From contig NZ_JBDSPJ010000022.1 in assembly GCF_039912695.1 (NCBI RefSeq), positions 248,001-312,000 of the forward strand: a DNA stretch of 64,000 nt, written 5' to 3'. Shown here piece by piece: positions 47,837 through 55,488 of this stretch (the stretch's first letter is position 1; each line of letters opens with the position of its first letter). The translations under genes and the position numbers were made by a program. The notes below the pieces were generated by a model, which saw nothing but the letters and a program-made list of their open reading frames with translations, had not been told where the DNA came from and did not search any database. The DNA comes from Pseudolysinimonas_A sp039912695 (lineage in GTDB: Bacteria; Actinomycetota; Actinomycetes; Actinomycetales; Microbacteriaceae).

Positions 47837-48853
47837 GTGCCTGAACCGATCGCCGTCTACGCCGCTGCCCCCGACCGATACGAGCGGATGTCGTACCAGC
47901 GGGTCGGTCGAAGCGGCCTCAAACTGCCCGAGATTTCGCTCGGGCTGTGGAACAACTTCGGCGACGATCATCCGATCGCGACGCAGCGCGCGATCCTGCG
48001 TCGGGCGTTCGACCTCGGCGTCACCCACTTCGACATCGCCAACAACTACGGCCCGCCGGAAGGTGCCGCCGAGAAGAACTTCGGTCGTATCTTCGCCGAG
48101 GACTTTCGCGCGCACCGCGACGAGCTGATCGTGTCGTCCAAGGCCGGCTACGAGATGTTTGACGGCCCGTACGGCAACTGGGGGTCGCGCAAGTACCTGC
48201 TGGCTTCCCTCGACGCGTCGCTCGCGCGCACCGGGCTGGACTATTTCGACATCTTCTACTCGCACCGACCCGATCGCGAGACGCCGATCGAAGAGACCAT
48301 GGGCGCCCTCGCCCACGCTGTTCGCAGCGGCAAGGCGCTCTACGTCGGCATCTCGAATTACGACCCTGAGCAGACGCGGGCCGCCGCGGCCGCGCTCAAG
48401 GCCGACGGCGTCCCGCTGCTCATCCACCAGCCGCGATACAACATGTTCGACCGCCACATCGAAGACGGCCTGTTCCCGGTGCTCGACGAGATCGGCGCCG
48501 GCAGCATCGTGTTCTCGCCGCTCGCGCAGGGCATGCTGACCGACCGCTACCTGGACGGCATCCCGTCGGATTCGCGCGCCGCGGAAGGTCGTTGGATCAG
48601 CGAGAAGAACATCTCGCCGACGTACCTCGGGCACGCTCGCGCCCTCAACGAGATTGCGAAGGGTCGCGGGCAGACTCTCGCCCAACTCGCGCTGACCTGG
48701 GTGCTGCGTCACCCGCAGGTGACCAGCGCGCTGATCGGAGCGTCGAGCGTGCGGCAACTCGAGTCGAGCGTCGGAGCCCTCGAGGCCCCGAAACTGACGG
48801 ATGCCGAACTCGCCGCCATCGAACCGCACGCCCTGGCCAACGGCGGCAACTAG
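47837..48853 (+). CDS. Aldo/keto reductase (YghZ/L-glyceraldehyde 3-phosphate reductase-like)
   Basis: A 338-aa (alpha/beta)8 NADPH-dependent reductase. Catalytic tetrad: Asp and Tyr in THFDIANNYGPPEGAAE, Lys in IVSSKAGYEM, His in IFYSHRPDRETPIEE. The cofactor pocket has FSPLAQGMLTDRYL and the C-terminal GASSVRQLESSV. The insert YEMFDGPYGNWGSRKYLLAS is typical of the YghZ branch, which reduces L-glyceraldehyde 3-phosphate and methylglyoxal-like aldehydes. GTG start is supported by a leaderless -10 box. Confidence 0.9.
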   Translation: MPEPIAVYAAAPDRYERMSYQRVGRSGLKLPEISLGLWNNFGDDHPIATQRAILRRAFDLGVTHFDIANNYGPPEGAAEKNFGRIFAEDFRAHRDELIVSSKAGYEMFDGPYGNWGSRKYLLASLDASLARTGLDYFDIFYSHRPDRETPIEETMGALAHAVRSGKALYVGISNYDPEQTRAAAAALKADGVPLLIHQPRYNMFDRHIEDGLFPVLDEIGAGSIVFSPLAQGMLTDRYLDGIPSDSRAAEGRWISEKNISPTYLGHARALNEIAKGRGQTLAQLALTWVLRHPQVTSALIGASSVRQLESSVGALEAPKLTDAELAAIEPHALANGGN

Positions 48854-48859
48854 CGACCC

Positions 48860-49843
48860 GTGGGATACCTCTACGCCCTCCTCGGGGCTCTGCTGTTCGG
48901 CGCGAACGGCAGTCTCGCGAAACTGCTCGTCAACGGCGGCCTGAGTGCGACGCAGCTCACCCTGTTCCGTAGCCTGGGCACCGCGCTGCTGGCCGGGCTC
49001 ATCCTGCTGATCACCGATCGCGCGCAGTTCCGTTTGGCGCCGCGGCAGCTCGCAGTCATGGCTGTGCTCGGTATTGCCGGCGTCGCGCTGCTGCAATCGA
49101 GCTACGCCGCCGCGCTCGGCCTGCTCCCGGTCGGCATCACCCTCCTGATCGAGTACACAGCCGTGCTGATGGTGGCGGTCGTCGCGTTCATCTTCTTCAA
49201 GGAACGCGTCAGAGCCCGCCTCTGGGTCGCGATCGGCCTCGTTCTGCTGGGCCTCACCGCGGTCGCGCGGCCGTGGGAGGCGAGGCTCGACCCCCTCGGC
49301 GTTGTGTTTGCCCTCGTCGCCGCCGTCACACTCGCCCTCTACTTCATCGTCGGCGAACGTCAGGTCGGCCGCACCTCGCCGCTCGCCGTCGCGTTCTGGA
49401 CGATGCTGTTCGCGAGCGCGTTCTGGGCGCTGTTCAGCGGCTGGTGGACCCTCGATCCCGGGATCTTCTCAAAACCTCTGGATGTCGGCGGCCAGTGGGG
49501 TTCATGGGTGCTGCCGCTCGGCATCCCGTTGCTCGTGACCGTCGTCGCGGGATCGTTCGCGCCGTTCATGCTCTCGCTCTCGGCACTCAAACGCCTCAGT
49601 GCGACGGCAGCCGGAATCACGGCGTCGGCGGAAGTCATCTTCGCCTTCGCTGTCGCCTGGGTCTGGCTCGGCGAATCGGTCGATAGCTTCGGCATCATCG
49701 GTGCCTCGATCGTCGTGATCGGCATCGTGCTGGCTCAGACCGCCCGCGCCAACAAGGTGGTGGATGCTGACCTCGTGCTGCCAGCGCACCCCCTGCCCGC
49801 ACAACACCGCGGGGCCGAGCCCAGTGTCGGTGGTCGAACATAG
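48860..49843 (+). CDS. EamA/DMT superfamily transporter
   Basis: A 327-aa ten-helix transporter with two EamA repeats. The first begins YLYALLGALLFGANGSLAKL; the second begins near LGVVFALVAAVTLALYFIVG and ends with AEVIFAFAVAWVWLGESVDS, the motif before the last helices. Members export amino acids, metabolites or nucleobases; the substrate is unknown. GTG start six bases after the aldo/keto reductase stop suggests a shared transcript. Confidence 0.88.
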   Translation: MGYLYALLGALLFGANGSLAKLLVNGGLSATQLTLFRSLGTALLAGLILLITDRAQFRLAPRQLAVMAVLGIAGVALLQSSYAAALGLLPVGITLLIEYTAVLMVAVVAFIFFKERVRARLWVAIGLVLLGLTAVARPWEARLDPLGVVFALVAAVTLALYFIVGERQVGRTSPLAVAFWTMLFASAFWALFSGWWTLDPGIFSKPLDVGGQWGSWVLPLGIPLLVTVVAGSFAPFMLSLSALKRLSATAAGITASAEVIFAFAVAWVWLGESVDSFGIIGASIVVIGIVLAQTARANKVVDADLVLPAHPLPAQHRGAEPSVGGRT

Positions 49844-49846
49844 TTT
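49841..49846 (+). promoter_or_regulatory. -10 box of a leaderless promoter
   Basis: TAGTTT, overlapping the end of the EamA gene stop (TAG), lies 6 bases before the GTG at 49853. Confidence 0.5.
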
Positions 49847-49852
49847 CGGGGT

Positions 49853-50101
49853 GTGAACCTCCTCACCCCCGCTGCTCCGCTTGACGTCTCGACCCCGGGC
49901 GTCAGCGTCGTCGCGCTCGCAGGCGGAAGATGGCGAGTGACCTCGCGCCAGGGAGCCATGCTCGGCCACCTCGAAGTCGTCGATACCGAAGCGGGGCAGG
50001 CCTTTCGGGCGATGAGGTTCAGCGTGCGCGAGCGCGGATTCCGGATGCTGGGCGAATTTCGCACCGCGACCGCCGCTACCGACGCCCTGCGTTTCGGGTG
50101 A
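49853..50101 (+). CDS. Small hypothetical protein (82 aa)
   Basis: An 82-aa soluble protein of unknown function with a likely small beta-sheet fold (VSVVALAGGRWRVTSRQGAM, then HLEVVDTEAGQAFRAMRFS). No membrane helix or motif recognised. The GTG start is marked by a leaderless -10 box TAGTTT that overlaps the end of the upstream transporter gene, so it probably has its own transcript. Confidence 0.68.
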   Translation: MNLLTPAAPLDVSTPGVSVVALAGGRWRVTSRQGAMLGHLEVVDTEAGQAFRAMRFSVRERGFRMLGEFRTATAATDALRFG

Positions 50102-50141
50102 GTCAGCGCGTCAGATGACTGACTTCCGCATGGGCACAGGG

Positions 50142-50147
50142 TAGGGT
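50142..50147 (+). promoter_or_regulatory. -10 box of a leaderless promoter
   Basis: TAGGGT lies 6 bases before the ATG at 50154, with no ribosome site. Confidence 0.5.
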
Positions 50148-50153
50148 CCGGGC

Positions 50154-50714
50154 ATGCAGTGGTGGAATGACATCGTCAGGTGGTTCACGTCCGACGACGG
50201 GTGGCGCATCACATCCGGTGCGATCATTCCGTTCGTCTCGATCGTGCTCGCCGGCATTATTGGCGCCGGTATCGGGCGCTCGGGCGTCAAGCGTTTAGTC
50301 GACCAGCGCGACCATGAGACGCGTGTCGCGGCGGTCTCCGCACTGGTCACCGCGGGGCACAATGCCGTGCGCTGGCAGAGCCAAGGACCTGACGCTCGCG
50401 AACATTCGCAGCAAGTCGCAACCGAGGCGGACGTGTCGGTGCGGCTGCTGCCGGTGGTCGGCGCCGACCTTGCCGCCGACTGGGCCGCGCACCAGCTCGA
50501 AGCGATGCGCGTCAACTCGGCGAACTTCGGCCTGCAGTCCGACGACAGTCTTGCCGAGTACCAGAACCGTCTCGTGAGCTGGCTGCGGCATCCCAAGCGG
50601 GCGAAGAAGCTGTTCACCTCCGACCTCGACAAGTGGGACTACGACAACATCCCGGTCGACGAGTTGCAGAAGCCAGCCGCCCCGGCAACCGAGACAACGA
50701 CACCGACCAGCTAG
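50154..50714 (+). CDS. Hypothetical membrane-anchored protein (186 aa)
   Basis: Residues about 20-42 (SGAIIPFVSIVLAGIIGAGI) are a single N-terminal transmembrane helix; the rest is a helical cytoplasmic domain (KRLVDQRDHETRVAAVSALV) with no recognised motif and a Pro/Thr-rich tail. ATG 50154 is supported by a leaderless -10 box. The stop TAG is shared with the convergent lipoprotein gene in CTAG (50711-50714). Function unknown. Confidence 0.72.
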   Translation: MQWWNDIVRWFTSDDGWRITSGAIIPFVSIVLAGIIGAGIGRSGVKRLVDQRDHETRVAAVSALVTAGHNAVRWQSQGPDAREHSQQVATEADVSVRLLPVVGADLAADWAAHQLEAMRVNSANFGLQSDDSLAEYQNRLVSWLRHPKRAKKLFTSDLDKWDYDNIPVDELQKPAAPATETTTPTS

Positions 50715-51106
50715 TTGATCGCGATGATCTTGGCGCTCCACGGGCAGTACTGATCGCTCGTCACGGTCCGGTCTTCGACGTAGGACGGCAGTCCGTCGCA
50801 GACCTCGATCGTGGAGTCGGCGAATTCAAGCGTCGCGGGGTCGATGTGCCACGACCACGGGGCGTTGGGACCTGGGTCGTCGCGCACGACCGTGCCGTTG
50901 GGGATGGATGCGACATCCTTGCCGTCGAGCAGATCATGCGCGTGCTGCACCAGTTCGGGGGTGACGAGTTCGATCTTGTAGGTCTCCCCGACCACCTGGA
51001 ACGTCGCAACCGGATTGTGCGCCGGCCCACAGCCCGCAAGCGCAACGATCCCGAGCGTGGCGGCTGCCGCCGCGAAGGTGACCCTTGACAGTGATGTGCG
51101 GATCAT
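50711..51106 (-). CDS. Lipoprotein with a BP74-like domain
   Basis: A 131-aa lipoprotein. Signal peptide to lipobox VALAGC; the mature domain has ETYKIELVTPELVQHAHDLL, GTVVRDDPGPNAPWSWHIDP, then FADSTIEVCDGLPSYVED and YCPWSAKI. That run of Trp-rich and Cys motifs matches the BP74/calmodulin-binding N-terminal domain, so two cysteines may form a disulfide. Remarkably, its ATG lies one base after the 3' end of tRNA-Arg on the same strand. No separate promoter or ribosome site is visible, so it is probably expressed from the tRNA transcript. Confidence 0.78.
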   Translation of the reverse strand: MIRTSLSRVTFAAAAATLGIVALAGCGPAHNPVATFQVVGETYKIELVTPELVQHAHDLLDGKDVASIPNGTVVRDDPGPNAPWSWHIDPATLEFADSTIEVCDGLPSYVEDRTVTSDQYCPWSAKIIAIN

Positions 51107-51107
51107 G

Positions 51108-51180
51108 TCCCCCTGGAGAGATTCGAACTCCCGACAAGATGGGTAGAAACCACCTGCTCTATCCCCTGAGCTACAGGGGG
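51108..51180 (-). tRNA. tRNA-Arg (anticodon UCU)
   Basis: A 73-base cloverleaf on the minus strand: acceptor CCCCCTG/CAGGGGG, D arm GCTC-AGGGGATA-GAGC, anticodon stem GGTGG/CCATC with loop TTTCTAC, giving UCU, and T arm GGGAG-TTCGAAT-CTCTC. Discriminator A; CCA is not encoded. A -10 box TAGACT lies upstream at 51189-51194. Confidence 0.95.
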
Positions 51181-51188
51181 GCTGGCCC

Positions 51189-51194
51189 AGTCTA
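51189..51194 (-). promoter_or_regulatory. -10 box of tRNA-Arg
   Basis: TAGACT on the minus strand, 8 bases before the 5' end of tRNA-Arg. Confidence 0.5.
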
Positions 51195-51214
51195 AAGGCG
51201 CACTCTGTATGCCT

Positions 51215-51239
51215 GTGTTATATAACACGCGCATATACT
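51215..51239 (+). promoter_or_regulatory. marR-MFS promoter with perfect palindromic operator
   Basis: GTGTTATATAACAC (51215-51228) is a perfect 14-bp palindrome. Five bases further is the -10 box TATACT (51234-51239), 6 bases before the ATG at 51246, so the palindrome lies in the -35/-10 spacer of a leaderless promoter. It is the expected site for MarR autorepression. Confidence 0.72.
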
Positions 51240-51245
51240 TTCCTC

Positions 51246-51677
51246 ATGAATGTCGATGTGATCGAATCTCTCGTGGTCGCCTCCCACCGCCTCACGCAAC
51301 TCGCGGCGCAGGCGACCGGCGACCGGACTCCCGCTGCGGTGTGGCGCACGCTCTCGGTACTGCAGCACGAAGGGCCGCTCCGCGTCGGCACTCTCGCGGC
51401 GCTGAGCCGGGTCACCCAGCCGGGCATCACCCGCTTGGTCGGCACAATGCATGACGACGGGTACGTCGAACGCATCTCGGATGCCACCGACTCGCGGGCG
51501 TCAGTGATCTCGGTCACCCGGGTCGGTGTTGCCGCGCTTGAGGAATGGCGTCACACGATCGCCCGCACGATGGAGCCGGCCTTCGGCTCCCTCGACGAGC
51601 AGGACTGGGCCGCGCTCTCCCGCGCCGCCGAGATCCTCGCCACCCGCACCGCGAGCGCCACGGCGGTGGCGTCATGA
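51246..51677 (+). CDS. MarR family transcriptional regulator
   Basis: A 143-aa MarR protein. HTH RVGTLAALSRVTQPGITRLV, wing ISDATDSRASVISVTRVG with the conserved DSR. It is joined to an MFS transporter gene by ATGA (51674-51677), the classical arrangement of a drug- or metabolite-responsive repressor with its efflux pump. A perfect palindrome between its -35 and -10 positions should be its operator. Confidence 0.93.
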   Translation: MNVDVIESLVVASHRLTQLAAQATGDRTPAAVWRTLSVLQHEGPLRVGTLAALSRVTQPGITRLVGTMHDDGYVERISDATDSRASVISVTRVGVAALEEWRHTIARTMEPAFGSLDEQDWAALSRAAEILATRTASATAVAS

Positions 51678-52906
51678 GCGGGAAGGTCAGCATCCTGAAG
51701 CAGCCGCGTACCGTCTGGGCCGTCGCCTTCGCCTGCGTCGTCGCCTTCATGGGCATCGGCCTCGTCGACCCGATCCTGCCGGCAATCTCGGCACAACTCG
51801 ACGCCACCCCCACCCAGGCCGAACTGCTGTTCACCAGCTACCTGTTCATCACCGGTTTGGCGATGCTGGTCACCAGTTTCATCTCGAGCCGCATCGGCGC
51901 CCGGCCGACCTTGCTGATCGGGCTGGCCCTCATTGTCGTGATGGCACTGTGCGCCGCCCTCGCGAACGATGTGGATGTCGTCATCGCATTCCGCGGAGGG
52001 TGGGGGCTCGGCAACGCCCTCTTCATCTCCACCGCACTCGCCACGATCGTCGGAGCGGCAGCCGGCGGAAGTGGCGCCGCGATCGTGCTCTACGAGGCCG
52101 CCCTCGGCCTCGGTATCGCGATCGGTCCGCTGCTGGGTGGACTTCTGGGCACCGTGAGTTGGAAGGGACCGTTCTTCGGAGTCGCGACCCTGATGTGCGT
52201 GGCATTCGTCGCCATTTTGGTGTGGCTACCGAAGGAAACCGCCGAAGCCAAGGTCGCTCGGGTGCATCTGCCGCTCTCCGCGCCGCTGCGTGCGCTCGGC
52301 AACCCCGCCATCCTGGTTCTCGCAATCGCGGCCCTCTGGTACAACGTCGGCTTCTTCGTGCTGCTCGCCTACACGCCCTTCCCCCTGGGGTTTACGGCGA
52401 TCGGACTCGGACTCACCTTCTTCGGCTGGGGAGTCGCGGTGGCCATCAGCAGCGTCTGGGGTGCGCCACTGCTGACCTCCCGATTCCGCAGAACGTCGGT
52501 GCTCACGGCGGTTCTTCCGCTCCTCGCGGCCGACCTGGTCGTCATGGGGGTGTTCATCTCGTCACCCGTCGCCCTCGTCTGCTGCGTCGTTGGCGGCGGG
52601 CTCCTGCTCGGCATCCTGAACACCGTGTTCACGGAGTCGGTGATGAACGCGACCGACCTGCCGCCACGCGTCGCGTCGTCGGCGTACTCCTCGGTTCGGT
52701 TCCTCGGCGGAGCGGCGGCTCCCCCGCTCGCCACGACGCTTGCCGCCCTGGCCGGCCCCGCCATCCCGTACTTCCTCGCCAGCGCGTTCGTGGTGGTGGC
52801 GGCACTCACGATCGCCATCGGCCGAAAGGCTCTGCACCGCATCGACGGCCCCGCGGTTCCCGAGTTGCTCGAAGCGGAAGCGATCGGGCTCGGCGATACG
52901 ACCTGA
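51674..52906 (+). CDS. MFS transporter (drug efflux type)
   Basis: A 410-aa major facilitator with 12 predicted helices. The first helix ends GLVDPILPAISAQLDATPTQ, typical of DHA1 efflux pumps; motif A-like sequence is SSRIGARPTLLIGLAL, and helix 5 has GLGIAIGPLLGGLLGTVSW, the antiporter motif C region. Controlled by the MarR gene it overlaps. Substrate unknown. Confidence 0.91.
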   Translation: MSGKVSILKQPRTVWAVAFACVVAFMGIGLVDPILPAISAQLDATPTQAELLFTSYLFITGLAMLVTSFISSRIGARPTLLIGLALIVVMALCAALANDVDVVIAFRGGWGLGNALFISTALATIVGAAAGGSGAAIVLYEAALGLGIAIGPLLGGLLGTVSWKGPFFGVATLMCVAFVAILVWLPKETAEAKVARVHLPLSAPLRALGNPAILVLAIAALWYNVGFFVLLAYTPFPLGFTAIGLGLTFFGWGVAVAISSVWGAPLLTSRFRRTSVLTAVLPLLAADLVVMGVFISSPVALVCCVVGGGLLLGILNTVFTESVMNATDLPPRVASSAYSSVRFLGGAAAPPLATTLAALAGPAIPYFLASAFVVVAALTIAIGRKALHRIDGPAVPELLEAEAIGLGDTT

Positions 52907-52955
52907 CCTGACGACGACGCGTCAACGCCCGGAAGCGAGTGCCGCACCCCGCTTG

Positions 52956-52961
52956 TAGTCT
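52956..52961 (+). promoter_or_regulatory. -10 box of leaderless orn promoter
   Basis: TAGTCT lies 6 bases before the ATG at 52968; the six bases between are all G, which might also act as a weak ribosome site. Confidence 0.5.
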
Positions 52962-52967
52962 GGGGGG

Positions 52968-53591
52968 ATGGCATCGAACCCGGATCGTCTGGTCTGGATC
53001 GACTGCGAAATGACCGGTCTCGACCTCAGCGTCGACCAACTTGTCGAAGTCGCCGTCGTGATCACGGACTACGACCTCGTCCCCGTCGACCCCGGGTTTC
53101 GGGTCGTCATCAAAGCCGACCAGTCGGCGCTCGACCAAATGAACGACGTCGTGGTCGGGATGCACACGACCTCGGGGTTGCTCGACGAGATCCCGAACGG
53201 CGTCACCCTCGCCGAGGCCGAGTACGAGGTCAACGAGTACATCCTGAAATTCGTTCCCGAGATCGGCACGGCGCCGCTCGCTGGCAACACGATCGGCACC
53301 GACCGCGCGTTCCTCGCCAAGTACATGCCGCGGGTTGATGCCCACCTTCACTACCGCAGCGTCGACGTGTCGAGCATCAAAGAACTCGCCCGACGCTGGT
53401 TTCCCCGGGTGTACTTCCAGTCGCCAACGAAGGCTGGCGGTCACCGGGCTCTGGCTGACATCCTCGAGTCGATCCGCGAACTCGACTACTACCGCAAAGC
53501 CCTCTTCATCGCGGTGCCCGGCCCGACCTCCGAACAGGCGCAGGCCGCTTCCGCCGCAACGGTGGAGGCGTGGCGGCGCTGGGTACCCTAG
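52968..53591 (+). CDS. orn: Oligoribonuclease
   Basis: A 207-aa DEDDh 3'-5' exonuclease that degrades 2-5 nt RNAs and the c-di-GMP product pGpG. LVWIDCEMTGLDLSVDQLVE carries the first Asp-Glu pair, GNTIGTDRAFLAKYMP the third acid, and KAGGHRALADILESIRELDYY the His-Asp. Length and motifs are canonical. The TAG stop forms part of the tRNA-His -10 box. Confidence 0.96.
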   Translation: MASNPDRLVWIDCEMTGLDLSVDQLVEVAVVITDYDLVPVDPGFRVVIKADQSALDQMNDVVVGMHTTSGLLDEIPNGVTLAEAEYEVNEYILKFVPEIGTAPLAGNTIGTDRAFLAKYMPRVDAHLHYRSVDVSSIKELARRWFPRVYFQSPTKAGGHRALADILESIRELDYYRKALFIAVPGPTSEQAQAASAATVEAWRRWVP

Positions 53592-53594
53592 AAT
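53589..53594 (+). promoter_or_regulatory. -10 box of tRNA-His, built on the orn stop codon
   Basis: TAGAAT: its first three bases are the orn stop. It lies 24 bases before the tRNA 5' end. Confidence 0.5.
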
Positions 53595-53618
53595 CGTCAG
53601 GTTGCGTATGCAACGCAT

Positions 53619-53692
53619 GGCGGTCGTAGCTCAGTTGGTAGAGCGCTGGCTTGTGGTGCCGGATGCCGCGGGTTCGAGTCCCGTCGGTCGCC
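53619..53692 (+). tRNA. tRNA-His (anticodon GUG)
   Basis: Encoded G-1 (53619) plus acceptor GCGGTCG pairing with CGGTCGC (with G-U pairs), D arm GCTC/GAGC, anticodon stem CTGGC/GCCGG with loop TTGTGGT (GUG), T arm GCGGG-TTCGAGT-CCCGT, and C73. The extra 5' G is specific to tRNA-His. CCA is not encoded. Confidence 0.95.
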
Positions 53693-53712
53693 CTCAGAAC
53701 TCCCACGCAGAA

Positions 53713-54018
53713 GTGTCAGCCTCGTCCACGTCGGTCCCCGACGTAGACGAGGCGACTTCGCGGGAGTCGCTCGTTGCTCCCGACGTGCCGTGGGTGACGA
53801 TCGTCTGGAACGACCCCGTCAACCTGATGTCCTACGTCAGCCACGTCTTTCGGGGCTACTTCGGGTTCAGCCGCGAAGAGTCTGAACGCCTCATGATGCT
53901 GGTGCACACCGAGGGTCGCGCCGTCGTCGCGACCGGGCCGCGCGAAGAGATGGAACGGCACACCGAGGCGATGCACGAGTTCGGACTGTGGGCGACCGTC
54001 GCGAAAGCCGACGACTGA
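53713..54018 (+). CDS. clpS: ATP-dependent Clp protease adaptor ClpS
   Basis: A 101-aa adaptor that presents N-degron proteins to ClpA/C-ClpP. PWVTIVWNDPVNLMSYVSHV is the conserved binding core with WNDPVN, then LMMLVHTEGRAVVATGPREE. A disordered Ser/Thr/Asp-rich N-terminus of about 20 residues precedes it. GTG start at 53713, 20 bases after tRNA-His; no good ribosome site, so it may be expressed from the tRNA transcript. The stop overlaps the DUF2017 start (TGATG). Confidence 0.93.
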   Translation: MSASSTSVPDVDEATSRESLVAPDVPWVTIVWNDPVNLMSYVSHVFRGYFGFSREESERLMMLVHTEGRAVVATGPREEMERHTEAMHEFGLWATVAKADD

Positions 54019-54467
54019 TGCGCGTTTCACGCAGCCACGACGCGATCGTGCTGGAGTTCGCCGAAGGTGAGGCGGGGGTGTTGCGCTCGTTGATCGACCA
54101 GTACCTGGAAGTCGTCAGCGCGGATGCCGGATCAGACCCGGCACTCCCCCGGCTCTTTCCGCTGGCCTACAGCGACGATCAGGATGCCGCCGACGAGTTC
54201 GCGCAGTACACCCGCACCGGGCTCGTCGACCGCAAGGCGTCGAATGCCGCCCAGGTATCGCTCGCCCTTGACGAAGAGACCGTGCGTCTCACCCTCGCCG
54301 AAACAGAACGGTGGCTCCCGCTGCTCACCGACCTGCGGCTGGTGATCGCCGACCGCATCGGCATCCTGGTCGACTCCGATGCCATCCCGGAAACTCCTGC
54401 CGGTGAGGTGTACGAGTGGCTGGGGCGACTGCAGGGTTCGATGATCGACCTTCTGGAGGAGCCGTGA
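54018..54467 (+). CDS. DUF2017 family protein
   Basis: A 149-aa protein of the actinobacterial DUF2017 family, usually encoded right after clpS. VLEFAEGEAGVLRSLIDQYL is the N-terminal core and LAETERWLPLLTDLRLVIAD the central helix. Mostly helical, no catalytic motif known. Coupled to clpS (TGATG) and to the zincin gene (GTGA, 54464-54467). A link to ClpS/Clp proteolysis is suggested only by conserved neighbourhood. Confidence 0.9.
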   Translation: MRVSRSHDAIVLEFAEGEAGVLRSLIDQYLEVVSADAGSDPALPRLFPLAYSDDQDAADEFAQYTRTGLVDRKASNAAQVSLALDEETVRLTLAETERWLPLLTDLRLVIADRIGILVDSDAIPETPAGEVYEWLGRLQGSMIDLLEEP

Positions 54468-54817
54468 GTTTCGATCTCTCGCCCGAAGGCTTCGAGAAAC
54501 TCGTGATCGACGAACTCGATGAACTTCCTGACGAGATGGTGGAGGGCCTCGAGAATCTCGTGTTCGTGACCGAGGACCGCCCGGCCGACGGAAGCCTCGA
54601 TCTGCTGGGACTCTACGAGGGCACCGCCCTCACCGACCGCGACCACTACGGTTTTGGAGAACTGCCGGACCGCATCGTGCTCTATCGCGAGCCGCTCCTG
54701 GCGATCGTCGAGACCGAAGATGAGCTGCGCGATGAGGTTCACGTGACTCTCGTGCACGAGATCGCTCACTACTACGGAATCGACGACGACGAGTTGCACC
54801 GACTCGGGTGGGGCTGA
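54464..54817 (+). CDS. Metallopeptidase family protein (minimal zincin)
   Basis: A 117-aa protein with VHVTLVHEIAHYYGIDDDEL, an HExxH zinc site in a very short zincin-like fold. The preceding FEKLVIDELDELPDEMVEGL and FVTEDRP segments match the small metallopeptidase family found next to DUF2017 and clpS in actinomycetes. GTG at 54464 overlaps the DUF2017 stop, with GGAGGA upstream. Proteolytic activity has not been shown for most relatives. Confidence 0.9.
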   Translation: MSFDLSPEGFEKLVIDELDELPDEMVEGLENLVFVTEDRPADGSLDLLGLYEGTALTDRDHYGFGELPDRIVLYREPLLAIVETEDELRDEVHVTLVHEIAHYYGIDDDELHRLGWG

Positions 54818-54861
54818 ACTCCCACCCGCTGTCAACCTTCCGCGGGGCCCCGCACGTCGGT

Positions 54862-54867
54862 TAACGT
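54862..54867 (+). promoter_or_regulatory. -10 box of a leaderless lipoprotein promoter
   Basis: TAACGT lies 7 bases before the ATG at 54875 and supports that start over the in-frame GTG at 54866. Confidence 0.5.
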
Positions 54868-54874
54868 GACCATC

Positions 54875-55471
54875 ATGCGCAACCGTCTCCTTCTCGCTGC
54901 CGGCCTCGCTGCCGCCTCACTCCTTGTTCTCGCCGGCTGTGGCGCCGGGGGGTCGGGTGGCGGCGGTGACACTCCCGGCGCCTCGGGCGGTGGGTCAGGC
55001 TCGGGCCTCGTGACCTGCCTTGCCGGTACCTGGAAACTCGACGGTCAGAACAACGCCGACCAGATGCAGGCCTATTTCACCGACCACGGCACTCCCGTCA
55101 CCTCGACCACCGTCGACGGCGATGTCACCCTCACCGTGACCGGCGCCAACATGACCTACACCTCGGCGATCACCTACACGATGACCGCGTCGCTCTCCGA
55201 CGGACTCGACATGGTGATCGCACAGAACCAGGCCGGCACGAGTAGCGGGCGGTGGTCGGCGACCGAGTCGAGTGTCGTCTACTCGAACTGGAGCGACGGC
55301 ATCACGATCACGAACTCGGTCTCCATCGGCGGCCAAAATGCCGATATGCCTCTGGCGATCCCGGCATCGGGCGATGATGGCGTGCCGATGACGACGACGT
55401 GCAACGGCGACACCCTGACCACGCATCCGGATGCCAGCCCGTTCACGAGCGTCTGGACGCGCGTCGGCTGA
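54875..55471 (+). CDS. Hypothetical lipoprotein
   Basis: A 198-aa lipoprotein. Signal peptide MRNRLLLAAGLAAASLLVLA with lipobox VLAGC, a Gly/Ser-rich linker, then a beta-sheet domain (LAGTWKLDGQNNADQMQAYF; NMTYTSAITYTMTASLSDGL) resembling a lipocalin-like or META-like barrel. Two cysteines flank the domain (VTCLAGTW and TTTCNGDT), probably a disulfide. Function unknown. The second inverted-repeat element begins 18 bases after its stop. Confidence 0.8.
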   Translation: MRNRLLLAAGLAAASLLVLAGCGAGGSGGGGDTPGASGGGSGSGLVTCLAGTWKLDGQNNADQMQAYFTDHGTPVTSTTVDGDVTLTVTGANMTYTSAITYTMTASLSDGLDMVIAQNQAGTSSGRWSATESSVVYSNWSDGITITNSVSIGGQNADMPLAIPASGDDGVPMTTTCNGDTLTTHPDASPFTSVWTRVG

Positions 55472-55488
55472 CCTGTCACATCCGGTCG

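Noticed and set aside
51108..53692. Possible integration site (attB) between the two tRNAs
   Set aside because: No integrase, no repeated tRNA 3' fragment, and the genes between are an ordinary MarR-MFS pair and orn.
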